Source of the DNA: Streptomyces sp. R33
Lineage (GTDB): Bacteria > Actinomycetota > Actinomycetes > Streptomycetales > Streptomycetaceae
NCBI RefSeq assembly: GCF_041200175.1
Contig: NZ_CP165727.1
Span: forward strand, 1,612,001 to 1,676,000
Direction of reading: 5' to 3'
DNA: 64,000 bases
Shown here: positions 42,456-52,380 of the stretch, piece by piece
How positions within the stretch are numbered: position 1 is the first letter of the stretch
How the letters are laid out: each line of letters starts with the position of its first letter
The notes under the pieces: model-generated
What the model was told of the DNA's origin: nothing
Seen by the model: only the letters and a program-made list of their open reading frames with translations
The model's database searches: none
Translations under genes and position numbers: made by a program

Positions 42456-42459
<4 letters not shown>
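41713..42459 (-). CDS. sdhB: succinate dehydrogenase/fumarate reductase iron-sulfur subunit
   Basis: The 248-residue iron-sulfur subunit carries the 2Fe-2S ligands in [18 protein letters not shown] plus a further Cys (TTTCQLH). The 4Fe-4S and 3Fe-4S ligands follow in [15 protein letters not shown] and [10 protein letters not shown]. It passes electrons between the flavoprotein and the quinone-binding membrane subunit. Its ATG overlaps the flavoprotein stop as ATGA. It is the last gene of the sdhCAB-type operon; a small hairpin (GGAGC/GCTCC) overlaps its stop. Confidence 0.94.
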
Positions 42460-44423
<1,964 letters not shown>

Positions 44424-44424
44424 G

Positions 44425-45129
44425 TCAGCTCACCACTCCGGTCATGACGGCGACGGGTACGGAGACGAAGCCCGCGAAGAGGACGAGGGCCAGGGCGTTG
44501 GCGAGGAGCTTCAGCGCCCGGTCGCGGCGGGCGTTGCCCGCGCCGAGGGTCTGGGCAGCGCTCCAGAAGCCGTGCCGGACGTGCATCGCGAGCGCGGCCA
44601 TCGCCACGATGTAGATGGTGTTCCCGTACCAGGTGGAGAAGGTGGCGAGGACGTTCTCGTAGGGGTGGCCGGCCCATGCGCGCTCGTTGACGGTGAGCGT
44701 GGTGAGGTCGAGCAGGTGCCAGACGATGAACAGGGCGAGGATGACGCCGCCCCAGCGCATGGTGCGCGTGGCGTAGCTCGCGCGGCGGCGCTTGTGGGCG
44801 TACCTGACCGGGCGGGCCTTGATGTCGCGGCGGCTGAGCTGGTACGCGGACACGGCGTGTGCGACGACGGCGGCGAGCAGGATGACGCGGGCCGCCCACA
44901 GGCCCCAGTGGCTGTGCAGGAAGGGCTCGCCCATGTGGCGGAGCCAGTGCGCGTACCCGTTGAAATCCCCCGGGCCGAAGAAGATCTTGAGGTTGCCGAT
45001 CATGTGGACGACCAGATAGCCGAGCATGATCAGCCCGGACACCGCCATCACGGACTTCTTGCCGACGGTGGAGTCCCAGAGCGTGCGCGTGGTGGACGGT
45101 CGTCGGCCCGTCCGCGTTGCCAGAGCCAT
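44425..45129 (-). CDS. sdhC: succinate dehydrogenase cytochrome b membrane subunit
   Basis: The 234-residue protein has five hydrophobic helices with His residues placed for heme b: [40 protein letters not shown] and [13 protein letters not shown]. This is the TIGR02046-type single-subunit anchor that carries two hemes. The ATG at 45129 is the first gene of the operon. It is divergent from a LysR gene with 93 bases between. Confidence 0.92.
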   Translation of the reverse strand: MALATRTGRRPSTTRTLWDSTVGKKSVMAVSGLIMLGYLVVHMIGNLKIFFGPGDFNGYAHWLRHMGEPFLHSHWGLWAARVILLAAVVAHAVSAYQLSRRDIKARPVRYAHKRRRASYATRTMRWGGVILALFIVWHLLDLTTLTVNERAWAGHPYENVLATFSTWYGNTIYIVAMAALAMHVRHGFWSAAQTLGAGNARRDRALKLLANALALVLFAGFVSVPVAVMTGVVS

Positions 45130-45187
45130 GTCACAGACGGTAAGGACCAAGTCCCAAGAGGTCCAAGACATGATGGCGCTGATCTCG

Positions 45188-45202
45188 ATAGAGGGTCCCT
45201 AT
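45188..45202. promoter_or_regulatory. LysR-type T-N11-A site between sdhC and the LysR gene
   Basis: ATAGAGGGTCCCTAT has ATAG/CTAT ends and the T-N11-A spacing typical of LysR-type regulators. It lies 21 bases before the LysR ATG. TATCCT at 45211-45216 may be that gene's -10 box. Confidence 0.5.
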
Positions 45203-45222
45203 GTAGGGCGTATCCTGGGGGG

Positions 45223-46101
45223 ATGCAGTTCCAGCAGCTCCTGTACTTCGTGGCCGTCGCCGAGACCCGGCACTTCACACGGGCCGCGGAGCGGGTCCAC
45301 GTCGCCCAGCCGTCGCTCTCGCAGCAGATCAAGGCGCTCGAACGGGAGCTGGGGGCGGAGCTCTTCAGCCGGGCGCGGGGCAACATCGCGCTCACCGACG
45401 CGGGCGAGGCGCTCCTGCCGCTGGCCCGGCGGATCCTGGCCGACGCGGACACCGCACGGCTCGAGGTGCAGGAACTGGCGCAGCTGCGGCGCGGGCGGGT
45501 CCGGCTGGGGGCCACGCCGAGCGTGTGCACGGGCCTGCTGCCGCATGTGCTCCGGGCTTTCCACACCGCCCATCCGGGGATCGAGCTGCTGATCGAGGAG
45601 AGCGGCTCGCTGGACCTCGTACGGGAACTCGCGCGCGGGGCCCTGGACTTGGCGCTGATCGCGCTGCCGCTGCCGCCCTCGGCTCCGGCTCTGACCACGG
45701 TGGAGCTGCTGACGGAGGACCTGGTGGTGGTCTCCTCGGCGGAGCTGCCGCCTCCGGCGGGCGGTGACCCGCTCACGGTGTCCGCGCTGCGCGACGAGCC
45801 GATGGTGATGTTCCGCCACGGCTACGACCTGCGGGACCTGACGGTGGCCGCCTGCAGGGCGGAGGGCTTCGAGCCCGTGTTCACGGTGGAGGGCGGGGAG
45901 ATGGACGCGATCCTGGGCTTCGTCCGCGCAGGGCTTGGCCTCGCGGTGGTTCCGGCGATGGTCGTCGACCATGCCGGCCCGGGGCTGCGCGCCACCCCCC
46001 TGGCGGGCTCCCCGCTGCGCCGCACGATCGCCCTGGCCCACCGCACGGACGTCGCTCCCCCACGCGCGGCCCGCGAGCTGAAGCGCATCCTGCTGGGCTG
46101 A
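45223..46101 (+). CDS. LysR-family regulator next to the sdh operon
   Basis: This 292-residue LysR-type regulator has an N-terminal winged helix (MQFQQLLYFVAVAETRHF, then HVAQPSLSQQIKALERELG) and a periplasmic-binding-like effector domain. It is divergent from the sdhCAB-type operon, so it most likely senses a metabolite linked to succinate/fumarate metabolism and controls both directions. The ATG follows a G-rich run (CTGGGGGG). Confidence 0.93.
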   Translation: MQFQQLLYFVAVAETRHFTRAAERVHVAQPSLSQQIKALERELGAELFSRARGNIALTDAGEALLPLARRILADADTARLEVQELAQLRRGRVRLGATPSVCTGLLPHVLRAFHTAHPGIELLIEESGSLDLVRELARGALDLALIALPLPPSAPALTTVELLTEDLVVVSSAELPPPAGGDPLTVSALRDEPMVMFRHGYDLRDLTVAACRAEGFEPVFTVEGGEMDAILGFVRAGLGLAVVPAMVVDHAGPGLRATPLAGSPLRRTIALAHRTDVAPPRAARELKRILLG

Positions 46102-46140
46102 GCCGGTCGCGCCTCGCCCAGGGCGGCGTCAGGCCCTCCG

Positions 46141-46791
46141 TCAAGGCCGCGCCGGGGCCGCGGGGAGGGTCTGGTCGAGGCCGTCGGCCAGCATCGCGAA
46201 GGCCTGGTCGGCGTCGGCCACGGCCGCCGGGTGGGCCTCGTCGGCGCTCTGGCCCGCATCCATGCGGCGATAGTTCTCCCGGCCCAGCTCGTGGCGGACC
46301 GCCACCAGGTGCACCGCCGCCAGCCGGGCGATGAGCGGCGGGACCGACTCCGCCTCGAGCACGGCGGCGAGCAGCTCCACCTCACGGTCGGTGTAGTGGG
46401 CCATCCGGCTCTCCAGGCTGGCGGTGGAGTAGAGCAGCCGCTGGAACGCGAGCACCCCGGGATGGTCGCACAGCCCGGTGATCGGGTCCCGTTCGGCGAG
46501 GGCCGCCAGGAAGTGCGCACGCACCGCGCCCACCGGCGTCTGACCGGCAGGGCGCTCGCGCACGATGCGGGCCGCCTCGTCCTGATGGTCGGCGAACCGG
46601 TCGAGGACCAGGTCCTCCTTGCTCGGGAAGTACCGGAAGAGGGTGGGCTTGGAGACCTCGGCCGCGGCGGCGACATCTGCCACCGACACGGCATCGAAGC
46701 CCCGCTCCAGGAAGAGTTCCAGCGCCGTTGCCGCCAGCTGGCGACGCGTACGGAGCTTCTTGTTCTCGCGCAGACCCGTCGTGTTCTCCAT
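46141..46791 (-). CDS. TetR-family regulator
   Basis: The 216-residue repressor has its DNA-binding domain at about residues 10-60 (LRTRRQLAATALELFLERGF, then SVADVAAAAEVSKPTLFRYF). The ATG at 46791 sits close to a TATGCT -10-like sequence, so the leader is short. It is divergent from an FAD monooxygenase and probably represses it. The open frame extending far upstream on this strand is antisense to that monooxygenase and is not part of the gene. Confidence 0.91.
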   Translation of the reverse strand: MENTTGLRENKKLRTRRQLAATALELFLERGFDAVSVADVAAAAEVSKPTLFRYFPSKEDLVLDRFADHQDEAARIVRERPAGQTPVGAVRAHFLAALAERDPITGLCDHPGVLAFQRLLYSTASLESRMAHYTDREVELLAAVLEAESVPPLIARLAAVHLVAVRHELGRENYRRMDAGQSADEAHPAAVADADQAFAMLADGLDQTLPAAPARP

Positions 46792-46820
46792 GCGCCCAGC
46801 ATACCACAAATTCGTGACCC

Positions 46821-46836
46821 GGTAATTTTCTTGACC
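46821..46836. promoter_or_regulatory. candidate operator in the TetR/monooxygenase gap
   Basis: GGTAATTTTCTTGACC has inverted GGT/ACC ends and lies in the only AT-rich patch of the 154-base divergent region. The symmetry is partial, so this is tentative. Confidence 0.3.
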
Positions 46837-46880
46837 AGGTTGCATTTTCCGTCGGGAGCCGCTTTCCTTGAGACGTCGAG

Positions 46881-46919
46881 GAGCACATCGACGAGCACAT
46901 CGACGAGCAGCACATCGAC
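46881..46919 (+). repeat. tandem GAGCACATCGAC repeats in the monooxygenase leader
   Basis: GAGCACATCGAC occurs at 46881 and 46893, then again as GAGCAGCACATCGAC at 46905. The repeats lie directly upstream of the monooxygenase ribosome binding site. Read in frame they would encode a His/Arg-rich extension from a TTG at 46868. Confidence 0.65.
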
Positions 46920-46945
46920 ACAGATCGATGAGGAAAGGACATCCG

Positions 46946-48016
46946 ATGACCGACGTACTGATCGTGGGCTCCGGCCCCACGGGACTGACCCTGGCCTGTG
47001 AACTCGCCCTCGGCGGAGCCTCCGTCCGCGTCATCGAGGGACGCACCGCACCGCACCGCGAGTCCCGTGGAAAGGGGCTCTGGCCGAGCAGCCTCGAGGT
47101 CTTGGAAGGGCTCGGCGTGGCCGAGCCCCTGAGGGCCGTCGGCAGCAGTGAGGTGGTCCTGCGCAAGTACTTCGACGGGGCGCACGTCAACGACACCCCC
47201 ATGCCCGGCAGCGGCCTGCTGATAGGGCAGTGGCAGATCCAAGAGGCGCTGCGCGACCGGCTCGCCGGCCTGGGAGTGCGGGTCGAGTACGGGTCCCGGC
47301 TCGCCGGGATCGCCCAGGACGCGGCCGGGGTCCGCGCGGAGCTGGCGGACGGCACCGTGATCGGGGCCCGCTATCTCGCCGGGTGCGACGGCGGGCGCAG
47401 CACCACCCGCAAGCTCCTCGGCATCCCCTTCGAGGGCAGTGGGGAGGAGGAGCCCGCGATGGTCATCGGGGACGTCCGGGCCCCGGGGCTCAGCCGGGAC
47501 TTCTGGCACCAGTGGTTCACCTCGGAAGGCGGCGGGATACTGCTCTGTCCGATGCCGGGGACGGACACCTTCCAGCTGCAGGCCCCACCCGAGCAGGACG
47601 AGCGGGGCGGACTGCTGCCGCCCTCGCTGGAGAGTTTCCAGCGACTGTTCGACCGCCATGCCCGGATGCCGGGGATCCGGCTCGCGGATGCCACCTGGCT
47701 CTCCGCCTGGCGGGTCAACGTCCGCATGGCCACCCGGATACGGGAGGGCCGGGTGTTCCTCGCCGGGGACGCCGCGCATGTCCACCCCATAGCCGGCGGG
47801 CTCGGCATGAACACCGGCATCCAGGACGCGGCCGCCCTCAGCCGGACGCTGGCCGCGGCCCTGGCCGGGCGGGCCGGTGAGGGGGTGCTCGACGCGTACG
47901 AGGCGGAGCGGCTGCCGGTGGCCGCCGAGGTCCTGGCCGACACGTCACGGCGGTACGAGCGGGTCATGGCTGCCGTCCGGACTCCCGGCCGGGGAACGGA
48001 GGCCGGCCTGGACTGA
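46946..48016 (+). CDS. FAD-dependent monooxygenase (PheA/UbiH-type)
   Basis: The 356-residue class A flavin monooxygenase has GSGPTGLTLACELALGG at the N-terminus, the second motif GCDGGRSTTRKLLG near 150, and FLAGDAAHVHPIAGGLGMN. It hydroxylates an aromatic substrate, probably one also sensed by the divergent TetR protein. It lacks the C-terminal thioredoxin-like domain of longer relatives. ATG 46946 follows GGAAAGGA; an in-frame TTG 78 bases upstream would add a repetitive His/Arg stretch. Confidence 0.9.
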   Translation: MTDVLIVGSGPTGLTLACELALGGASVRVIEGRTAPHRESRGKGLWPSSLEVLEGLGVAEPLRAVGSSEVVLRKYFDGAHVNDTPMPGSGLLIGQWQIQEALRDRLAGLGVRVEYGSRLAGIAQDAAGVRAELADGTVIGARYLAGCDGGRSTTRKLLGIPFEGSGEEEPAMVIGDVRAPGLSRDFWHQWFTSEGGGILLCPMPGTDTFQLQAPPEQDERGGLLPPSLESFQRLFDRHARMPGIRLADATWLSAWRVNVRMATRIREGRVFLAGDAAHVHPIAGGLGMNTGIQDAAALSRTLAAALAGRAGEGVLDAYEAERLPVAAEVLADTSRRYERVMAAVRTPGRGTEAGLD

Positions 48017-48086
48017 CCGGCCCGGCCGGGCCTCCGTCGGCCGCGGCGGGCTCCGGATCCGGCTCCGGTCGTGCGGCGCGGTGGCG

Positions 48087-50381
48087 TCAGGAGGGTGTGG
48101 GCACGGCGTCCGACAGCGAGAGGGTGTGGATGCGGTCGGGGGCGCCGGGGCGGGCGTAGTACCAGCCCTGGGCGGTGTCGCAGCCGAGGTCGCGCAGCTG
48201 GGCGGCCTGGGCTCCGGTCTCCACGCCCTCGACCGTGACGGCGAGTTCGAGGCTGTGGGCCAGCGCGACGATGCCCTCCACGATCTTGACGTCGACCGGG
48301 TTGGCGGGCTGCTGCTGCATCCCCTTGGTGAAGGAGCGGTCCAGCTTCAGGACGCTGACCGGGAGGCGGCGCAGGTTCGCCAGGTTCGAGTAGCCCGTGC
48401 CGAAGTCGTCGAGCGCGATGTCCACGCCGAGGGCGGCGAGCCTGCGCAGGGGTTCCAGGAGTTCGTCGTCGGCGCCGATCAGGGCCGATTCGGTGACCTC
48501 CAGGCACAGGGCACCCGGGGCGAGGCCCGAGTTCTCCAGCACCGCGACGGTGTCGGCGACCAGGCCGGGGTGGTGCAGCTGGGTCGGCGAGAGGTTGACG
48601 TTGATCCGCAGGGCCGAGCCGCCGTGCTGGCGCTGCCAGTTGCGGGCCTGGCGGACGGCCTCCTCCAGGACCCAGCGGCCGAGCGGAACGATCAGCCCGG
48701 TCCGTTCGGCGAGCGGGATGAAGCGGTCCGGCCCGAGTACCCCGTACTGCGGGTGCGACCAGCGCACCAGCGCCTCGGCGCCGTGGACGCTGCCGTCGTG
48801 CATGTGGACCAGCGGCTGGTACTCGATGAAGAACTCGCCGCGTTCCAGCGCCGCCGGGAGGGCGTTGGTCAGGCCGTGCCGGGTGATGGCGCGGGCGTCG
48901 GCCTCGGCGTCGGCGAACTCGAAGCGGTTGCCTCCGGCCGCCTTGGCCCGGTACATGGTGATGTCGGCGCTGCGCAGCACCTCCGCCGCGGTGCGCTCCC
49001 GGGCCGGGCCCTCCACGATGCCGATGCTGCCGCGGACCGACAGCTCGCGGCCCTCGATCCGGATGGGCACCGACAGGGCGGACAGGATCCGGACGGCGAG
49101 TTCGGTCACCTTCTCCTCGGTGTCCGAGCCGGTGGTCAGCGCCACGAACTCGTCGCCGCCGAGTCGGGCGACGACCTCCCCGGGGCCCGTCGCGCAGCTC
49201 TGCAGCCGGTCGGCGACCTCCACCAGGAGCCGGTCGCCCGCCGAGTGGCCGAGGCTGTCGTTGACCGCCTTGAACCCGTCGAGGTCCAGGTAGCACAGGC
49301 CGAAGCGGCTGCCGCCGGCCCCGCTCAAGGCCTTCTCCAGGCGTTCGAAGAACAGCGTCCGGTTCGGCAGCCCGGTCAGGGCGTCATGGGTGGCCTCGTA
49401 GCGGAGCCGCAGGTTCAGCAGCCGCCGCTCGGTGGTGTCCTCCATCAGCGCCAGCTGGTACTGCGGCACACCCTCGGCGTCGCGCAGCAGCGACACGGTC
49501 AGGTTGGTCCACAGCACGGTCCCGTCGTGGCGGTAGTACGGCTTCTCGACGCGGTAGCTCTCGCGCTCGCCGCGCACGAGTTCCCCGTACATCCGCCAGA
49601 CGTGCGGGGCGTCGTCGGGGTGACCCCACTCGCTGACGTTGCGGCCCCGGACGTGCCCGCCCATCCCGCCGAACATCTGCAGCAGCGCGTCGTTGACCTC
49701 GAGGACGTTGCCCTCGAGGTCGGCTATGCCGATGCCGATGGCCGCGCCCTCGAAGACCGCCTTGAAGCGCTCCTCGCTCGCGTGCAGGGCCTGCTGGGCG
49801 TCGATGCGGGCCGTCAGCGCGGAGCGGGCGATGGCCTCCTGCTCCTTGAGGGTCCGCTCGCGCAGGGCGCGGGCGAATCCCGCCGCGATCCCGTGCTGCA
49901 GCCGGGCGCAGCGGGACCGGTACTCCTCGGTGCCCTCCACGCCCACGCCGTCGGGTCCGCAGTAGAGCACCAGGTACGACTCGACCACGCCGAGCGTACC
50001 GGCCAGCGCCTCGGGGTCGGTGCAGTGCACGGCGACGAGCTCGGCCCCCACGCGCTGGGCGACGCCCGCGTCGAAGGGCCGGGCGTGCAGGGCCTCGGCA
50101 AGGGTTCGGGCCAGCGGAATGAGGTGCTGCTCGAACTCGACGCGGGTCAGCGAGGTCGCCGTGACGGGGAAGATCGCCCGTCCCCAGATGGTCGCGAAGC
50201 GCCCGATCCGGTCCTCCAGCCCGCTCCGCAAGGCGGCGGGACCCGCCGACAGGCCCGCCGGAGCCGACGGGCCTGTGGACGCGGACGGAGGCTCTGCTCC
50301 CTGCGCGGGCTCGGCAGCCTGCGCGGGTGCTGCCTTCTTCGGGGTCGGTGTGCCGGAAGGCACCGCGGCCGGGGATCTCAC
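48087..50381 (-). CDS. rmdA: PAS-GGDEF-EAL cyclic-di-GMP enzyme (RmdA-like)
   Basis: The 764-residue cytoplasmic protein has a helical N-terminal domain (50-200), PAS (202-320), GGDEF (330-490, intact GGDEF at 408-412) and EAL (505-755). The EAL catalytic residues are all visible: EAL at 536-538, NVNLSP, LEVTES, DDFGTGYS, KLDRSF, EGVET. An RxxD inhibitory site is not seen before GGDEF. Both synthesis and breakdown of c-di-GMP are possible. The domain order fits Streptomyces RmdA, which affects development; the name is inferred. The GTG overlaps the methyltransferase stop by four bases. Confidence 0.93.
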   Translation of the reverse strand: MRSPAAVPSGTPTPKKAAPAQAAEPAQGAEPPSASTGPSAPAGLSAGPAALRSGLEDRIGRFATIWGRAIFPVTATSLTRVEFEQHLIPLARTLAEALHARPFDAGVAQRVGAELVAVHCTDPEALAGTLGVVESYLVLYCGPDGVGVEGTEEYRSRCARLQHGIAAGFARALRERTLKEQEAIARSALTARIDAQQALHASEERFKAVFEGAAIGIGIADLEGNVLEVNDALLQMFGGMGGHVRGRNVSEWGHPDDAPHVWRMYGELVRGERESYRVEKPYYRHDGTVLWTNLTVSLLRDAEGVPQYQLALMEDTTERRLLNLRLRYEATHDALTGLPNRTLFFERLEKALSGAGGSRFGLCYLDLDGFKAVNDSLGHSAGDRLLVEVADRLQSCATGPGEVVARLGGDEFVALTTGSDTEEKVTELAVRILSALSVPIRIEGRELSVRGSIGIVEGPARERTAAEVLRSADITMYRAKAAGGNRFEFADAEADARAITRHGLTNALPAALERGEFFIEYQPLVHMHDGSVHGAEALVRWSHPQYGVLGPDRFIPLAERTGLIVPLGRWVLEEAVRQARNWQRQHGGSALRINVNLSPTQLHHPGLVADTVAVLENSGLAPGALCLEVTESALIGADDELLEPLRRLAALGVDIALDDFGTGYSNLANLRRLPVSVLKLDRSFTKGMQQQPANPVDVKIVEGIVALAHSLELAVTVEGVETGAQAAQLRDLGCDTAQGWYYARPGAPDRIHTLSLSDAVPTPS

Positions 50382-51208
50382 GCCTTGCGTCCCACTCCGC
50401 CGAAGCCCGAGAACGCGTACGGGTCCTCGGGCGCCTCGCCGTCCTCCGGGTCCTCGGTGCCCTCGGGCTGCCACAGCGGCATCGACACGACACCGGGACC
50501 GACCAGTTCGAACCCGTCGAAGAAGCGGGTGATCTGCTCACCGCTGCGCATGACGAGCGGGTTGCGGATGTCCCGGTAGACGCCGACCATCCCGCCCGCG
50601 ACCTCCTGGGTGAGCGGGATGCCCTCGTAGGAGGCGTGCGTGAGCACCAGGAGGCTGCCGGGGGCCAGTGCGTCGCGCAGTTCGGCGACGGCGGCGTACG
50701 GGTCGTCCGCGTCCTCCAGGAAGTGCAGGACGGCGACGAGCAGCAGGGCGACCGGGCGTTCGAGGTCCAGCAGCTGCCCGACCTCGGGGGCGGCGAGGAT
50801 GTCCCGCGGCTTGCGCAGGTCGGCGGCGACGATGCCGGTGCGGTCGTCGCCGACCAGGACGGCGCGGCTGTGCGCGACGGCGACCGGGTCGTGGTCCACG
50901 TAGACCACGCGGGCCTCGGGGCTGGCGGCCTGGGCGATCTCGTGGACGTTGCCGAAGGTCGGGATGCCGGAGCCGATGTCGAGGAACTGGGTGACGCCCT
51001 GGGCCACGGCGTAGCGGACGGCGCGGCGCATGAAGGCGCGGTTGGCCTGCATGATCTTGGGCAGGCCCGGCAGGAACTCCATGGCGCGGCGGGCGGCCTG
51101 GCGGTCGACCTCGAAGTTGTGGGAGCCGCCCAGGTAGTAGTCGTAGATGCGGGACACGCTCGGCACCGATATGTCGATACCTGGCGGGGCCCAGGCGGGG
51201 CGCTCCAT
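50378..51208 (-). CDS. DUF574-family SAM-dependent methyltransferase
   Basis: This 276-residue protein of the actinobacterial DUF574 family opens with PSVSRIYDYYLGGSHNFEVD, then has the SAM motif FLDIGSGIPTFGNVHEIA and VYVDHDPVAVAHSR. Substrates are unknown; many members sit beside developmental regulators. The ATG at 51208 has GGAG seven bases upstream; a TTG 12 bases earlier is also open. Its stop overlaps the start of the c-di-GMP gene, so the two are made together. Confidence 0.92.
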   Translation of the reverse strand: MERPAWAPPGIDISVPSVSRIYDYYLGGSHNFEVDRQAARRAMEFLPGLPKIMQANRAFMRRAVRYAVAQGVTQFLDIGSGIPTFGNVHEIAQAASPEARVVYVDHDPVAVAHSRAVLVGDDRTGIVAADLRKPRDILAAPEVGQLLDLERPVALLLVAVLHFLEDADDPYAAVAELRDALAPGSLLVLTHASYEGIPLTQEVAGGMVGVYRDIRNPLVMRSGEQITRFFDGFELVGPGVVSMPLWQPEGTEDPEDGEAPEDPYAFSGFGGVGRKA

Positions 51209-51522
51209 CGCGGTCTCCAAGCCGTAGTCCTGCGCGGTCGTCCGGGGTCGGACGCCTGTCCGAGCCGAATGTACTGATCATTGCCCAACGGAGCGAGCAA
51301 AAGCGGAAATTGGTGATCCGTTCTTCATCACACACCAAAGGCCTCGACGGCCTCTCCCGCAGCGAATGACCGAAACCGACAAGTCGCTTATGGGAATGTG
51401 CAGGTACGTGACCGGACTGCATCGTTCCGTGGCTCAAACCTCTATGGTCTGTGCTCCACCCGTTCAGGCGAACCACGGCCGAGCCCCGCGTGCGCGAGCG
51501 CACGTGAGCCCATGCTCCCCGG
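51209..51522. other. divergent region between DUF574 gene and Gly/His-rich gene
   Basis: This 314-base stretch has no gene. It contains TTGGTGAT (51311-51318) facing ATCACACACC (51327-51336), an imperfect inverted repeat in an AT-rich patch near the methyltransferase promoter. A CGTGCGC/GCGCACG hairpin at about 51489-51504 lies in the leader of the Gly/His-rich gene. Promoter boxes cannot be fixed. Confidence 0.45.
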
Positions 51523-52251
51523 GTGAACAGAGCCTGTACCAGACGTCTGCTGGTGGTCCCGGTCCTGCTGTGGGCGGCACTGTCCGCCACACCGGCCGTG
51601 GCTGATAGCTGCGCCTACGCGACGATCGACACCGGAGACGGCGCGGCCGCCCTCCGGCTGGTCGCGGCCGCCGGAAGCAGTGCGGCCGCGAGCGGCCGGG
51701 GTGGCGGACATCACGGCGACGGGACCCCCGGCGGCCAGGGCGGCGGCCGCGGGAACACGCACGGCAACGGCCACGGCGGCCACCACGGCAGCGGCGGACA
51801 CGGCGGACACGGCGGGCACGGCGGCCACGGGGGGCACCACTGCCCGCCGCCGCCGCCTCCCCCGCCGTGCCCGCCGAAGCCGCCTCCCCCGCCGACGCCG
51901 ACCCCACCGCCGCCCCCGGTGCCGAAGCCGCCCCCGAAGCCGACTCCGCCGCCCGCGCCGCCTCCTGCGCCGGCCCCGAAGCCCACTCCCCCGCCGCCGC
52001 CCGCTCCGCGGGCGAAGCCGAAGCCGCCCGCGCCGGCGCCGCCGAAGCCGGTACCGCCCCCGCCGCTCGAGGTGAAGGCGCCGGCCCCCGCGGTAACGCC
52101 CCCGGCCCCGCCTCCGAAGAAGCCGGTGGCCAGGCCGGCCTACCGCACGGCAGCCGCCAAACGGCCCGAGCACCACATCTCACCAGTGACCTTCACCTTG
52201 ATGACCGCGGCTCCCGCGGTGCTCGCGATCGTCGCGCTGCGCCCGCGCTAG
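51523..52251 (+). CDS. secreted Gly/His-rich and Pro-rich protein with C-terminal membrane helix
   Basis: The 242-residue protein has a signal peptide (RRLLVVPVLLWAALSATPAVA), a Gly/His-rich segment (about 60-107) with repeated GGHGG units that should bind metal, a proline-rich spacer of roughly 90 residues, and a final hydrophobic helix (VTFTLMTAAPAVLAIVALRP). This layout suggests a wall-spanning, membrane-anchored metal-binding or adhesive protein; I do not recognise the family. The TAG stop lies within the CTAG at the left end of an inserted mobile element, so the original C-terminus may have been longer. GTG start. Confidence 0.72.
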   Translation: MNRACTRRLLVVPVLLWAALSATPAVADSCAYATIDTGDGAAALRLVAAAGSSAAASGRGGGHHGDGTPGGQGGGRGNTHGNGHGGHHGSGGHGGHGGHGGHGGHHCPPPPPPPPCPPKPPPPPTPTPPPPPVPKPPPKPTPPPAPPPAPAPKPTPPPPPAPRAKPKPPAPAPPKPVPPPPLEVKAPAPAVTPPAPPPKKPVARPAYRTAAAKRPEHHISPVTFTLMTAAPAVLAIVALRPR

Positions 52252-52331
52252 GGGGTGTCGTCAAAGTAGCGTCGTCCGCCCGCGAGGGCGGGGCCCCGCC
52301 GGCCAGACGGGACTTTGACGACACCCCCTAG
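52248..52331. mobile_element. 84-bp MITE-like element with CTAG ends
   Basis: CTAGGGGGTGTCGTCAAAGT (52248-52267) is perfectly inverted at 52312-52331 around 44 GC-rich bases. CTAG at both ends fits the YTAR target duplication of IS5-type transposons, and the GGGGTGTC end resembles that family. There is no coding capacity. It lies between two genes, provides the upstream gene's stop and may act as a terminator. Confidence 0.72.
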
Positions 52332-52380
52332 ACCGCCCGCACACACCGCACACCCCCCTCGTGACCGATCGGGAGTCATC

